From NCBI GenBank assembly GCA_937894165.1, contig CALCSX010000322.1, positions 1-5,725 of the forward strand: 5,725 bases of DNA, given 5' to 3'. How positions within the stretch are numbered: position 1 is the first letter of the stretch; the number at the start of each line of letters is the position of its first letter. Both the position numbers and the translations under genes were made by a program. Origin of the DNA: an uncultured Saprospiraceae bacterium. Lineage in GTDB: Bacteria > Bacteroidota > Bacteroidia > Chitinophagales > Saprospiraceae. Under the pieces are notes generated by a model that ran no database searches, was not told where the DNA came from, and saw only the letters and a program-made list of their open reading frames with translations. This document shows, in pieces, positions 1 to 5,573 of the stretch.

Positions 1-940
1 ACTTATCACTTGGGAATTCATCAGCCAGAATCTTTAAATCATCCATCAATTTCAAGCATGGATAACATGATTGATACCAAAAGTCCAGAAAAACTATTTT
101 TCCACGATAGTTACTCAAATTAAAAGTGTTTCCGTCCAGTTTTTTTGCTTCGATTTCAGGTGCAAGTGAACCACTTTCCAGTAAAGGAGCGCTTTTCTTT
201 TCACCTGGAGTGATGAATTCCGTCTTGAAGTCCATATTCAGATGATAATCTACCGTCCAGAATGTGTCAGCGAAATTTTGATTAATATTTATATTATGTA
301 AAAGACACTCCTTTCTCTCCTCATACACATCTTCAAAAAACCCAGAACTGGTAAACCCGATCACAAAAAACGTTTCTTTATCAATAAAATAATTGTCCTC
401 CATTTTTGAAACTTCTTCATTCGTCGGGTATAGAATGCTCAATTTATAAGTTGGTATCCCTTGAAATTCTTGCTCTTCATACTTCATATCTTGAACGTCG
501 GGATTATCAAGAAATGCACGAAAATAACCTTTTTGGAAAAAATCTATAAAAACTACTTCCCCAACAAAATTACTATATATATATTGACCTATTGCTTTAT
601 GAAATTCATTGTTAATAATTTCAGTGATGCTGTGTTTGAAATAATTATAAATGATATTTTCGCCATTATAGAATGCTTGAAAGTTTTCTGAGATAGAATA
701 AAGATTGAAGTAAATCTTTAACGAATCCTCTTCCTGCCTTTTTATTGAGACAATAGCCCTATTATTATAAGCCTCTTCTTCCATGAAAGATTTCATTCGA
801 TAGTCAATCAAATAACTCATATTCTCCACCTGACTGTAGGCTGAATCAACTTTATTGATTAGCTCATTGACTGTGATCGTCTGCGCAGATAAATGATTTA
901 GTGTTACAAGATTTATGATGATAAGTAAAACTTTCTGCAT
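1..940 (-). CDS. Exported thioredoxin-like (TlpA-type) protein, 3' end cut by window edge
   Basis: I translated this frame directly: it stays open for 313 codons from the ATG at 940-938 to the window edge, so the C-terminus is missing. Residues 1-19 form a signal peptide (Lys3, then a hydrophobic run, then Leu-Ser-Ala before Gln20), so the product is exported. Residues 21 to about 255 form a mixed alpha/beta region that I do not recognise with certainty; its tone recalls LolA-like or other N-terminal domains that precede thioredoxin folds in Bacteroidota. From about residue 258 a TlpA/AhpC-type thioredoxin fold begins: Ala260-Pro261, then Asn-Tyr-Arg-Gly-Lys (277-281), a hydrophobic strand, Asp-Phe-Trp (286-288) and the redox motif Cys292-Tyr-Pro-Cys295. 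The Trp usually found just before the first Cys is Ser291. The likely role is thiol-disulfide exchange outside the cytoplasm; the substrate is unknown. It is divergent from the lipase gene across 163 bp. Confidence 0.87.
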   Translation of the reverse strand, partial: MQKVLLIIINLVTLNHLSAQTITVNELINKVDSAYSQVENMSYLIDYRMKSFMEEEAYNNRAIVSIKRQEEDSLKIYFNLYSISENFQAFYNGENIIYNYFKHSITEIINNEFHKAIGQYIYSNFVGEVVFIDFFQKGYFRAFLDNPDVQDMKYEEQEFQGIPTYKLSILYPTNEEVSKMEDNYFIDKETFFVIGFTSSGFFEDVYEERKECLLHNININQNFADTFWTVDYHLNMDFKTEFITPGEKKSAPLLESGSLAPEIEAKKLDGNTFNLSNYRGKIVFLDFWYQSCYPCLKLMDDLKILADEFPSDK

Positions 941-965
941 AATAACAATTTTAAATTTAGATTTC

Positions 966-997
966 TAAAGATAATCTTTTTTACAATTTGATGTAAA
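966..997 (-). promoter_or_regulatory. Possible Bacteroidota-type promoter of the thioredoxin-like gene
   Basis: On the minus strand TATCTTTA (973-966) matches the Bacteroidota -7 consensus TAnnTTTG except for the last base. It lies 20 bases downstream of TTTA (997-994), which takes the place of the -33 TTTG. It sits 25 bases upstream of the ATG at 940. The region is very AT-rich, so chance matches are likely. Confidence 0.25.
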
Positions 998-1103
998 GTA
1001 AATATCCATAAGTTTTAAAATTCTATCATCCACCCCCCTCCCTAAAACATTTTCCCCCTCTCCGACCTTAGTTTCAGATAATTTATCTTGAAAACTCATC
1101 GCT

Positions 1104-2903
1104 ATGAACAAGAAGCTTATCTCTCTATCTGCCCTTCTTCTGCTCGCCGCACAAATTATCTCCGCCCAGATCCTCCAACCCGGCTTCGATAAGGAAGAAT
1201 ACCGAGAATTGATGCTCGTCTCAGCCCGCTCGACAGCCTCTGCAAAGTATTTCTCGAAATTCGAGAATCCCGCCAAGTTCAAGATGATCTACCAATCCAA
1301 AGCCCTCGCCCTCGACAACCTCTGGGATTTATGGATCAACGATGAGGGAGTGGCAGTGATAAGCCTGCGCGGAACTACAGAGAAGCAGGAAAGCTGGCTC
1401 GCCAATTTCTACGCTGCCATGGTGCCTGCCAAGGGAGAGATTCAGATTGATAGCAAGCGATTGGTTTCCTATCACCTTGCCTCCAATCCCCGCGCGGCTG
1501 TCCACATCGGCTGGTTGATTTCTATGATCAATCTATCTGAAGAGATAGTTCCGAGAATTGAAGAGCTTTACGCCCAAGGAACTAAAGACTTTCTCATTAT
1601 GGGCCACAGCCAGGGCGGCGCGATTGCCTTTCTGCTCACGGCTCACCTCTACCACCTGCAAAACAATACGCAGCTCCCCGCAGATATCCGTTTCAAGACT
1701 TATTGCAGCGCCGGACCCAAGCCGGGAAACCTCTACTTTGCCTACGAATATGAAGCTATGACGCAGGGCGGCTGGGCATACAATGTGGTCAATGCAGCAG
1801 ATTGGGTGCCGGAAACACCCATGTCTATTCAGACACTCGATGATTTTAACAATACGAATCCCTTTGTCAATGCCTCTGATATAATTTCTAAGCAAAAGTT
1901 TCCGGCAAGATTGGGTCTCAAATACGCCTACAATCAGCTCGACAAGCCCACCCGCAAAGCCCAAGCCAACTACCAAAAATACCTGGGCAATATGGCAGCC
2001 AAAATGGTTGCGAAAAATTTTGATGGCTATTTGGCACCGGAATATTACCGCAGCAATCATTATGTACGCACGGGAGCTACCATAGTCCTCCTGCCGGATG
2101 ATGAATACTATGCCAAATTCCCGGATAGTGATACCACTATTTTTGTCCATCATCTGCACAAGCCATACCTCTTCTTGTTGGACAAAATGGAAAAAACCAC
2201 TGTGGAACCTAATATTAGGGGGCTCATCTATGCCCCTTCCGAATTGTCGCAGGAGCTTGCGGAGAAAAGCATTCAACCATTGCCTGTAAATAGAGTTTAT
2301 TTGCATAATCTGAGTGGAATCATCGCTCCGAATCTCTCCGAGTTGAATTCTGCTCTCTCTGACAATGGATTTATGCCTTTGGATGAGCTTTTCTTCTCGT
2401 GCGGGGGAGGCTTTTATACCATTTTTCCTCGTAGCAGGTTGGTGACGTTCTTTAATTATTCCACTTACAGTAGGGATAAGACGGTGGGGGACTTCTCCAA
2501 TTCCATCCGTGGCACTACGGTGGGCACTTCGCTAGGCTACTCAGCACTTTCAAGGGGCAAATGGCAGCTGATTCCCTTTGCAGGAGCAGTGTATTCCTGG
2601 TTTGGTGCAAGAGTATCTCAAGCATCGGTTGAGGGGCAGACATTCTCGGGTTATCTGAGCGGCGGGGGCAACCAACAGCATGTCGCCACCAATGGATTTG
2701 TGGCGAATGTAGGCCTGCATCTGGCTGTTACTGATATTTTCAAGGGGAATATCGGTCGCAACCTTTTTATAGGCCTAAGACCTGATTTTTTCATCCCACT
2801 TGGCGACCTCCAATGGCAAACCAATGATGTAAAACTGTCCGACGGCCCGGCTATCAATCCGCAGGGATTTCAGTGTAGCTTGGTGTTGGGGGTGAGGTTG
2901 TAG
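1104..2903 (+). CDS. Exported class 3 lipase with C-terminal beta-barrel-like domain
   Basis: This is a predicted triacylglycerol lipase or esterase of the alpha/beta-hydrolase class 3 (Lipase_3) type. Residues 1-21 are a signal peptide ending Ile-Ile-Ser-Ala before Gln22. Residues 23 to about 360 are the lipase domain. The oxyanion-hole strand carries Leu88-Arg-Gly-Thr91. The nucleophile elbow is Gly167-His-Ser169-Gln-Gly171. A Gly-Pro-Lys-Pro-Gly-Asn block (204-209) corresponds to the family's G-x-Pro-x-x-Gly-Asn, and Asp233-Trp-Val-Pro fits the acid of the triad. The catalytic His is probably His350 or His352 in the segment leading to Tyr355, with His319 as an alternative. From about 430 to 599 the chain changes to alternating hydrophobic and aromatic strands separated by polar turns, ending in a Gly-Val-Arg-Leu strand, which resembles an outer-membrane barrel. 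The ATG follows the divergent spacer without a clear ribosome binding site. G+C is higher than in all neighbours, so recent acquisition or higher expression is possible. Confidence 0.87.
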   Translation: MNKKLISLSALLLLAAQIISAQILQPGFDKEEYRELMLVSARSTASAKYFSKFENPAKFKMIYQSKALALDNLWDLWINDEGVAVISLRGTTEKQESWLANFYAAMVPAKGEIQIDSKRLVSYHLASNPRAAVHIGWLISMINLSEEIVPRIEELYAQGTKDFLIMGHSQGGAIAFLLTAHLYHLQNNTQLPADIRFKTYCSAGPKPGNLYFAYEYEAMTQGGWAYNVVNAADWVPETPMSIQTLDDFNNTNPFVNASDIISKQKFPARLGLKYAYNQLDKPTRKAQANYQKYLGNMAAKMVAKNFDGYLAPEYYRSNHYVRTGATIVLLPDDEYYAKFPDSDTTIFVHHLHKPYLFLLDKMEKTTVEPNIRGLIYAPSELSQELAEKSIQPLPVNRVYLHNLSGIIAPNLSELNSALSDNGFMPLDELFFSCGGGFYTIFPRSRLVTFFNYSTYSRDKTVGDFSNSIRGTTVGTSLGYSALSRGKWQLIPFAGAVYSWFGARVSQASVEGQTFSGYLSGGGNQQHVATNGFVANVGLHLAVTDIFKGNIGRNLFIGLRPDFFIPLGDLQWQTNDVKLSDGPAINPQGFQCSLVLGVRL

Positions 2904-2933
2904 GGGGGGAGAAAGGTTTAGTTTACCTGAAAA

Positions 2934-2959
2934 ATTATTTGTCTTAGATCCAAAATAAT
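2934..2959. terminator. Weak AT-rich inverted repeat between convergent genes
   Basis: ATTATTT (2934-2940) and AAATAAT (2953-2959) are perfect 7-base inverted arms around a 12-base loop. An extra G-C pair (2941/2951) is possible if A2952 is bulged out. It lies in the 61-bp gap between the ends of the lipase and higA genes, where a two-way terminator would be expected. It has no G+C-rich stem, so it is only a candidate. Confidence 0.22.
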
Positions 2960-2964
2960 CCGTT

Positions 2965-3273
2965 TTAGAACTTCAAAGTTAGTTTCAATTGACCTCCTAA
3001 ACCGGTCTGTATTATTTTCATTAATGTTGAAAGTCTAATATCACTAGCATTATTTTCAATTCTTGAGATGTATGACTTATTGGTACCACATTTTTCTGCA
3101 AGTTCTGCCTGGGTCATTCCAAGTTTTAATCTTGCCTCCTCCAACAATACACCTAGCTGAAATGCTTCGAATTCATGTTCCCATTCTTCCCTTTTTTGAA
3201 TTCCACGCTCTCCATATTTACTGTCTAAGATTTCATCAAGAGTGGTGTAGTTTTTTTCTGATAATTTGCCCAT
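2965..3273 (-). CDS. higA: HigA-type antitoxin, XRE-family HTH
   Basis: This is the antitoxin of a toxin-first type II pair. Such proteins bind and neutralise the HigB toxin and repress their own operon through a Cro/C1-type helix-turn-helix. With the ATG at 3273 the protein has 102 residues. The first ~40 are charged, containing Leu-Asp-Glu-Ile-Leu and an Arg-Glu-Glu-Trp-Glu-His-Glu stretch, and probably wrap the toxin. From about residue 43 to the end is the HTH: Leu-Gly-Met-Thr-Gln-Ala-Glu-Leu-Ala at 51-59, then the recognition helix Asn-Lys-Ser-Tyr-Ile-Ser-Arg-Ile-Glu-Asn-Asn at 65-75. A TTG at 3279 would add two residues and leave only 4 bases after the higB stop. I prefer the ATG, which leaves 10 bases. 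There is no clear Shine-Dalgarno sequence, so translation coupled to higB is likely. It ends 61 bp from the convergent lipase gene. Confidence 0.87.
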   Translation of the reverse strand: MGKLSEKNYTTLDEILDSKYGERGIQKREEWEHEFEAFQLGVLLEEARLKLGMTQAELAEKCGTNKSYISRIENNASDIRLSTLMKIIQTGLGGQLKLTLKF

Positions 3274-3283
3274 TTCCAATAAT

Positions 3284-3628
3284 TTATTTATATTTTTCTA
3301 ATTTATATTCTCCTTTAATTCTTAAAGCTCTATCTATTTCTGTCTTAGGTGTTTTTTGACTTTTCTTTTGAAAACCATTTCCTAAAATTATTAAATTACC
3401 CTTATCAAAAAATGCGAAAATTCTAAATATGTTCCCACCAAATTCGACTCGAACTTCATAAAGACCATCCGTGCCAGAAATATGGTCAAAATACTTTTTT
3501 GGGATTTGATCAAAATTTTCCAGTATTTTCAACGTCCACTCTATCTTCTTTTGAACATCGTCTGTTTGTTTTCGATAAAAGTCAAAAAAGTAATTTTTAT
3601 AGGCGATAACTTGTCTAACACTTTTCAT
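3284..3628 (-). CDS. higB: HigB-type toxin of the RelE/ParE superfamily (phage Gp49-like)
   Basis: This 114-residue protein has the size and sequence pattern of the HigB toxins in the Gp49-like branch of the RelE/ParE fold. Family members are ribosome-dependent mRNA interferases. The diagnostic part is the second half: Gly-Leu-Tyr-Glu-Val-Arg-Val-Glu-Phe-Gly-Gly-Asn (55-66), Phe-Arg-Ile-Phe (68-71), and the basic block Gly85-Phe-Gln-Lys-Lys-Ser-Gln-Lys-Thr-Pro94 followed by Glu97-Ile. Arg60, Arg69 and the lysines at 88, 89 and 92 are candidate RNA-contact or catalytic residues by analogy with the family. The N-terminal half is mostly helical. The gene precedes higA with a 4 to 10 bp gap depending on the antitoxin start, so the two form one operon in the HigBA order. 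It lies 109 bp downstream of fic on the same strand, so read-through from fic is possible. No truncation or frameshift is seen. Confidence 0.9.
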   Translation of the reverse strand: MKSVRQVIAYKNYFFDFYRKQTDDVQKKIEWTLKILENFDQIPKKYFDHISGTDGLYEVRVEFGGNIFRIFAFFDKGNLIILGNGFQKKSQKTPKTEIDRALRIKGEYKLEKYK

Positions 3629-3632
3629 AAAT

Positions 3633-3680
3633 TAAAGTTAACTATTCAGACAACATTTTGCAATTATTTATCAATAAATA
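3633..3680 (-). promoter_or_regulatory. Candidate higBA promoter and operator
   Basis: On the minus strand TTG (3663-3661) is followed after exactly 20 bases by TAACTTTA (3640-3633), a TAnnTTTG-like -7 element. The element ends only 4 bases before the higB ATG, so the transcript would be leaderless or nearly so if this promoter is used. A perfect inverted repeat TATTTAT (3665-3671) / ATAAATA (3674-3680) lies directly upstream of the -33 TTG, where a HigA dimer could block polymerase. All of this is AT-rich and could be chance. Confidence 0.3.
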
Positions 3681-3737
3681 TTATTGCTTTAAAAATCTTT
3701 AAAAAAATCTATCTTTCACTATTGATCCTTACTTCCT

Positions 3738-4778
3738 TTAAAAATACGTATTCACAGCAAATTCAAACTGATCTATAAAAATTTCCTTAATTGCAGAAAT
3801 ATTGTTCTGCTCATAAAATACTAGCATAGCTTTTTTATATTCTATAGAATCAACTGTTCTGAAGGATAAGGGGCAATGTTTTTCATGTATTAGAATAGCA
3901 TTGCTCACAATGCGCGCTGTACGTTTATTCCCATCCATGAAAGGCTGAATGTAGGATATTAATACCAGTGCCAATAAAGCTTTTTCAAAGACGCTGCTTT
4001 TAGAATTGATTACATCACATGAATTTTTCAGTGCCTCAGCTATTTGAAAATCATTATCTAAGGGTCTGTAGTTAGTGCCTGAAATTCCTACTCGTCGAGT
4101 TCTCAAATTTCGTTCCATAGACAATTCTTTGATAAGAATACTATGGATATCCTCAATTTTGGAAAGGGATAAAGGGTCAAGATAATCCGGATGTTCAATA
4201 ATAAAATCTAGTGCTTCTTTGTGATTTAAAAGCATGCTGGCCTCTTCTTTTGTTTTGCCGGAGGCTGTGACCCTACTTTTTATAAGTCTTTCGGCTTCCA
4301 AAAGTGAATAAGTATTGCCTTCTATTTGAGATGACTTCCAACTCAAATCAATTGCCAGTCTTTCAAATTCTTTATTATATTCAATTTCGCTTATTTGTGA
4401 AATATTTTGTTGGAAAATTAATTGTAACTCATTCAGTTTCTTTAATTCCGAAGCTGTAAATACACTATGTTTTGCCAATACATCATTGACAATTGAAAAG
4501 TTAAACCCCTCTTTTATTTCACGTGCATCAATTTCTTTCTCGTAGTATTCTTCAATATCAATAGGTTCGAGGAGTTCCCATGTAGGTGATATAAAATATT
4601 TGGTTCCTTTTCCTTGACCATCTGTGGAAAGATAATTTTGATCAACGAGTTTTGCTAAAATCCTCTTCACAGTAGCATAACTAACTGTCATGCCAAAATG
4701 ATTATGGACATCTTTAGAAGAAGCGATTTCTACCTTTTTAAGAATATCTATAACATTTTGTTCCCTAATTTCCAGCAT
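3738..4778 (-). CDS. Winged-helix Fic-domain protein with Gln in place of the catalytic His
   Basis: This 346-residue protein joins a DNA-binding domain to a Fic fold. Residues 1-65 read as a winged helix-turn-helix: Ser-Lys-Asp-Val-His-Asn-His-Phe, then a recognition helix around Ser33-Lys45, then a Gly-rich wing ending Lys-Tyr-Phe-Ile-Ser. Residues 149-154 (Ser-Ser-Gln-Ile-Glu-Gly) match the inhibitory motif [S/T]xxxE[G/N] of class II Fic proteins, whose Glu blocks ATP binding. The Fic core runs from about 200 to 320, with the substrate-flap region near Arg228-Arg229-Val-Gly-Ile. The active-site loop is Gln278-Pro-Phe-Met-Asp-Gly-Asn-Lys-Arg286-Thr-Ala-Arg289. The usual form is His-Pro-Phe-x-x-Gly-Asn-Gly-Arg. 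The general-base His is therefore Gln (codon CAG at 3947-3945) and the second loop Gly is Lys. The usual activity is AMP transfer to protein hydroxyls; here it may be lost or changed. Its promoter region holds a four-site palindromic array, and higBA lies downstream. Confidence 0.88.
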   Translation of the reverse strand: MLEIREQNVIDILKKVEIASSKDVHNHFGMTVSYATVKRILAKLVDQNYLSTDGQGKGTKYFISPTWELLEPIDIEEYYEKEIDAREIKEGFNFSIVNDVLAKHSVFTASELKKLNELQLIFQQNISQISEIEYNKEFERLAIDLSWKSSQIEGNTYSLLEAERLIKSRVTASGKTKEEASMLLNHKEALDFIIEHPDYLDPLSLSKIEDIHSILIKELSMERNLRTRRVGISGTNYRPLDNDFQIAEALKNSCDVINSKSSVFEKALLALVLISYIQPFMDGNKRTARIVSNAILIHEKHCPLSFRTVDSIEYKKAMLVFYEQNNISAIKEIFIDQFEFAVNTYF

Positions 4779-4789
4779 AATTTACGTTC

Positions 4790-4868
4790 TAGCTCATAAA
4801 AATAGCATTTATAGCTCATTTTTATCCTTTTTTGAGCTATAAATTAGCTTGTCGTGAGCTATAAATTA
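4790..4868. promoter_or_regulatory. Symmetric four-half-site operator upstream of fic
   Basis: TAGCTCA occurs at 4790-4796 and 4812-4818, and its complement TGAGCTA at 4833-4839 and 4855-4861. Start-to-start spacings are 22, 21 and 22 bp, and the whole array is symmetric about 4825.5. The inner pair extends to perfect 12-base arms, ATTTATAGCTCA (4807-4818) and TGAGCTATAAAT (4833-4844), around a 14-base spacer. The two right-hand copies share the 14-mer TGAGCTATAAATTA (4833-4846 and 4855-4868). The nearest site is 11 bases upstream of the fic ATG. About two helical turns between sites suggests dimers stacked on one DNA face, most likely of the Fic protein's own winged helix. The ligand is inference; the array is directly visible. 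Confidence 0.72.
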
Positions 4869-4918
4869 TTTTACGCTAATTAAATTGAGATTGACACCCT
4901 AAAACAGATCCAAAAGAT

Positions 4919-5033
4919 GTGTTGAACTCCCTACGGAGTTCGAGTGAAGAGTTAATCAACCCCGAGTTACAGCCGAAGCGGCTTTACTCGGGGTTATTGA
5001 CGTATTACTCCTACGGAGTATTGTTTTCAACAC
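4919..5033 (+). repeat. Multi-hairpin element: closing stem around three hairpins
   Basis: An outer stem GTGTT (4919-4923) / AACAC (5029-5033) encloses three hairpins. Hairpin 1 is GAACTCC (4924-4930) / GGAGTTC (4935-4941) with loop CTAC. Hairpin 2 spans 4951-5001. From its base it has GTTAAT (4951-4956) paired with ATTGAC (4996-5001) through one T-G wobble, a bulged C4957, AACCCCGAGT (4958-4967) / ACTCGGGGTT (4986-4995), and a tip AGCCG (4971-4975) / CGGCT (4979-4983) with loop AAG. Hairpin 3 is TACTCC (5006-5011) / GGAGTA (5015-5020). The wobble pair favours the plus strand as the folded one. It could be a REP/MITE-like mobile repeat handled by a Y1 (RAYT-type) transposase, or a structured RNA. 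Hairpins 1 and 3 share the core ACTCC...TACGGAGT. Confidence 0.65.
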
Positions 5034-5037
5034 GATT

Positions 5038-5199
5038 TCAATTTGGAAACTCAATGTACTTGATCGACTTCATGATAATAAGATCTTGCTCTTCCGCAAC
5101 CTTCAACTCTCCTCGACGTTCAATGAACCGCTTGACAAGTGTATCGACGTCCTCTCTGCGAGCAAAAAAAAGATTTTTAGCTCTAATTAACTGTATATA
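5038..5199 (-). pseudogene. Remnant 3' end of an unidentified gene
   Basis: On the minus strand a frame of 53 codons runs from just after a TAA (5202-5200) to a TGA (5040-5038). It has no usable start codon: the only ATG (5070-5068) would leave 11 residues. The peptide looks like real protein. It contains Arg-Arg-Glu-Asp-Val-Asp-Thr-Leu-Val-Lys-Arg-Phe-Ile-Glu, a charged amphipathic helix with mixed third-position bases, and ends Tyr-Ile-Glu-Phe-Pro-Asn. It is richer in G+C than the DNA directly upstream of it. I do not recognise the family. The likely reading is the C-terminus of a gene whose 5' part was lost, possibly when the neighbouring palindromic elements arrived. A chance open frame is the alternative. 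Confidence 0.4.
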
Positions 5200-5217
5200 T
5201 TAAATAAATTAGTGTAT

Positions 5218-5236
5218 TCGATACCTATGGCATCGA
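5218..5236. repeat. Small hairpin
   Basis: TCGAT (5218-5222) pairs with ATCGA (5232-5236). Past an A/C mismatch, CC and GG add two further pairs around the loop TAT. It is a short imperfect palindrome in the gene-less region. No function is evident. Confidence 0.4.
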
Positions 5237-5267
5237 GGAAAAATTGATAATTATTTTTCTACCCATA

Positions 5268-5279
5268 TTAGGTACCTAA
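5268..5279. repeat. Perfect 12-bp palindrome
   Basis: TTAGGTACCTAA is a perfect 12-base palindrome without a loop. It could be a binding site for a dimeric protein, but no gene start lies near it in this window, so it is recorded only as a sequence feature. Confidence 0.35.
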
Positions 5280-5304
5280 CGGCACCATTATTTTGGACTT
5301 AATA

Positions 5305-5343
5305 AGTTATAGAAGCACCAGCTTTGTGCCCTTCTATATAACT
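5305..5343. repeat. Long bulged hairpin
   Basis: TATAGAAG (5308-5315) pairs perfectly with CTTCTATA (5331-5338). An inner stem CAC (5316-5318) / GTG (5326-5328) is offset by a CC bulge. An outer stem AGT (5305-5307) / ACT (5341-5343) is offset by a TA bulge. The result is about 14 pairs with a 7-base loop. It is not followed by a T-run, so it is a poor terminator. The bulged form recalls REP-type hairpins. Confidence 0.45.
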
Positions 5344-5448
5344 AATTTTGAGTTGATGATTTCCAATATCAGTGCTGGCGAAAGTTTTTAAATGTGCAGC
5401 CTCAAAGATCCTAAAATTTACTTTTGAAAGTAATTTTGCCAAAACTTA

Positions 5449-5558
5449 GGGCAATGCCCCAACAGGATATTAAACGCTTCAAAAAAAAGCAAAGGAAAAT
5501 AATCAGCCCTAAATGGGCGAAATATCGAAGGAATGGGTGAAGCCCATTCAAATTTCGA
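5449..5558. repeat. Cluster of GCCC/GGGC hairpins
   Basis: Three hairpins follow one another. GGGC (5449-5452) pairs with GCCC (5456-5459). GCCC (5506-5509) pairs with GGGC (5515-5518). The third is larger: TCGAA (5525-5529) and GAATGGG (5531-5537) face CCCATTC (5543-5549) and TTCGA (5554-5558) around the loop TGAAG. This sequence style is, from memory, common in Bacteroidota intergenic palindromic repeats. I cannot confirm copies elsewhere in the genome. Confidence 0.55.
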
Positions 5559-5573
5559 AAAAAGTTTGCCAGC

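Noticed and set aside
461..691. 76-codon plus-strand frame
   Set aside because: It is antisense to the thioredoxin-like gene, whose frame is continuous through it.
1033..1063. Pyrimidine-rich C-runs upstream of the lipase mirrored by a G-run just after its stop
   Set aside because: The matching part is a homopolymer of six or seven bases, too simple to be called an inverted repeat.
965..1282. 105-codon minus-strand frame across the lipase start
   Set aside because: It overlaps the spacer and the lipase signal peptide in antisense and has no recognisable motif.
1533..2306. 257-codon open frame on the minus strand inside the lipase gene
   Set aside because: It is antisense to a lipase with intact catalytic motifs, is rich in Cys, Ile and His as expected of a complementary-strand shadow, and shows no domain.
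4797..4804. TATTTTTA on the minus strand as a -7 element for fic
   Set aside because: It lies suggestively between two operator half-sites, but no TTG is found at the required distance upstream, so I do not annotate it.
4790..4868. Possible CRISPR-like array
   Set aside because: There are only four very short copies in mirrored orientation with spacers of about 14-15 bases, which fits an operator and not a CRISPR.
5008..5018. ACTCCTACGGA resembles the conserved 16S rRNA site ACTCCTACGGGAGG
   Set aside because: The match stops after a few bases, the sequence is one arm and loop of a local hairpin, and no other rRNA sequence is present.
4919..5203. 94-codon plus-strand frame over the three-hairpin element
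   Set aside because: It runs through the palindromes, so its peptide merely reflects repeat DNA, and the protein-like signal at 5038-5199 is on the other strand.
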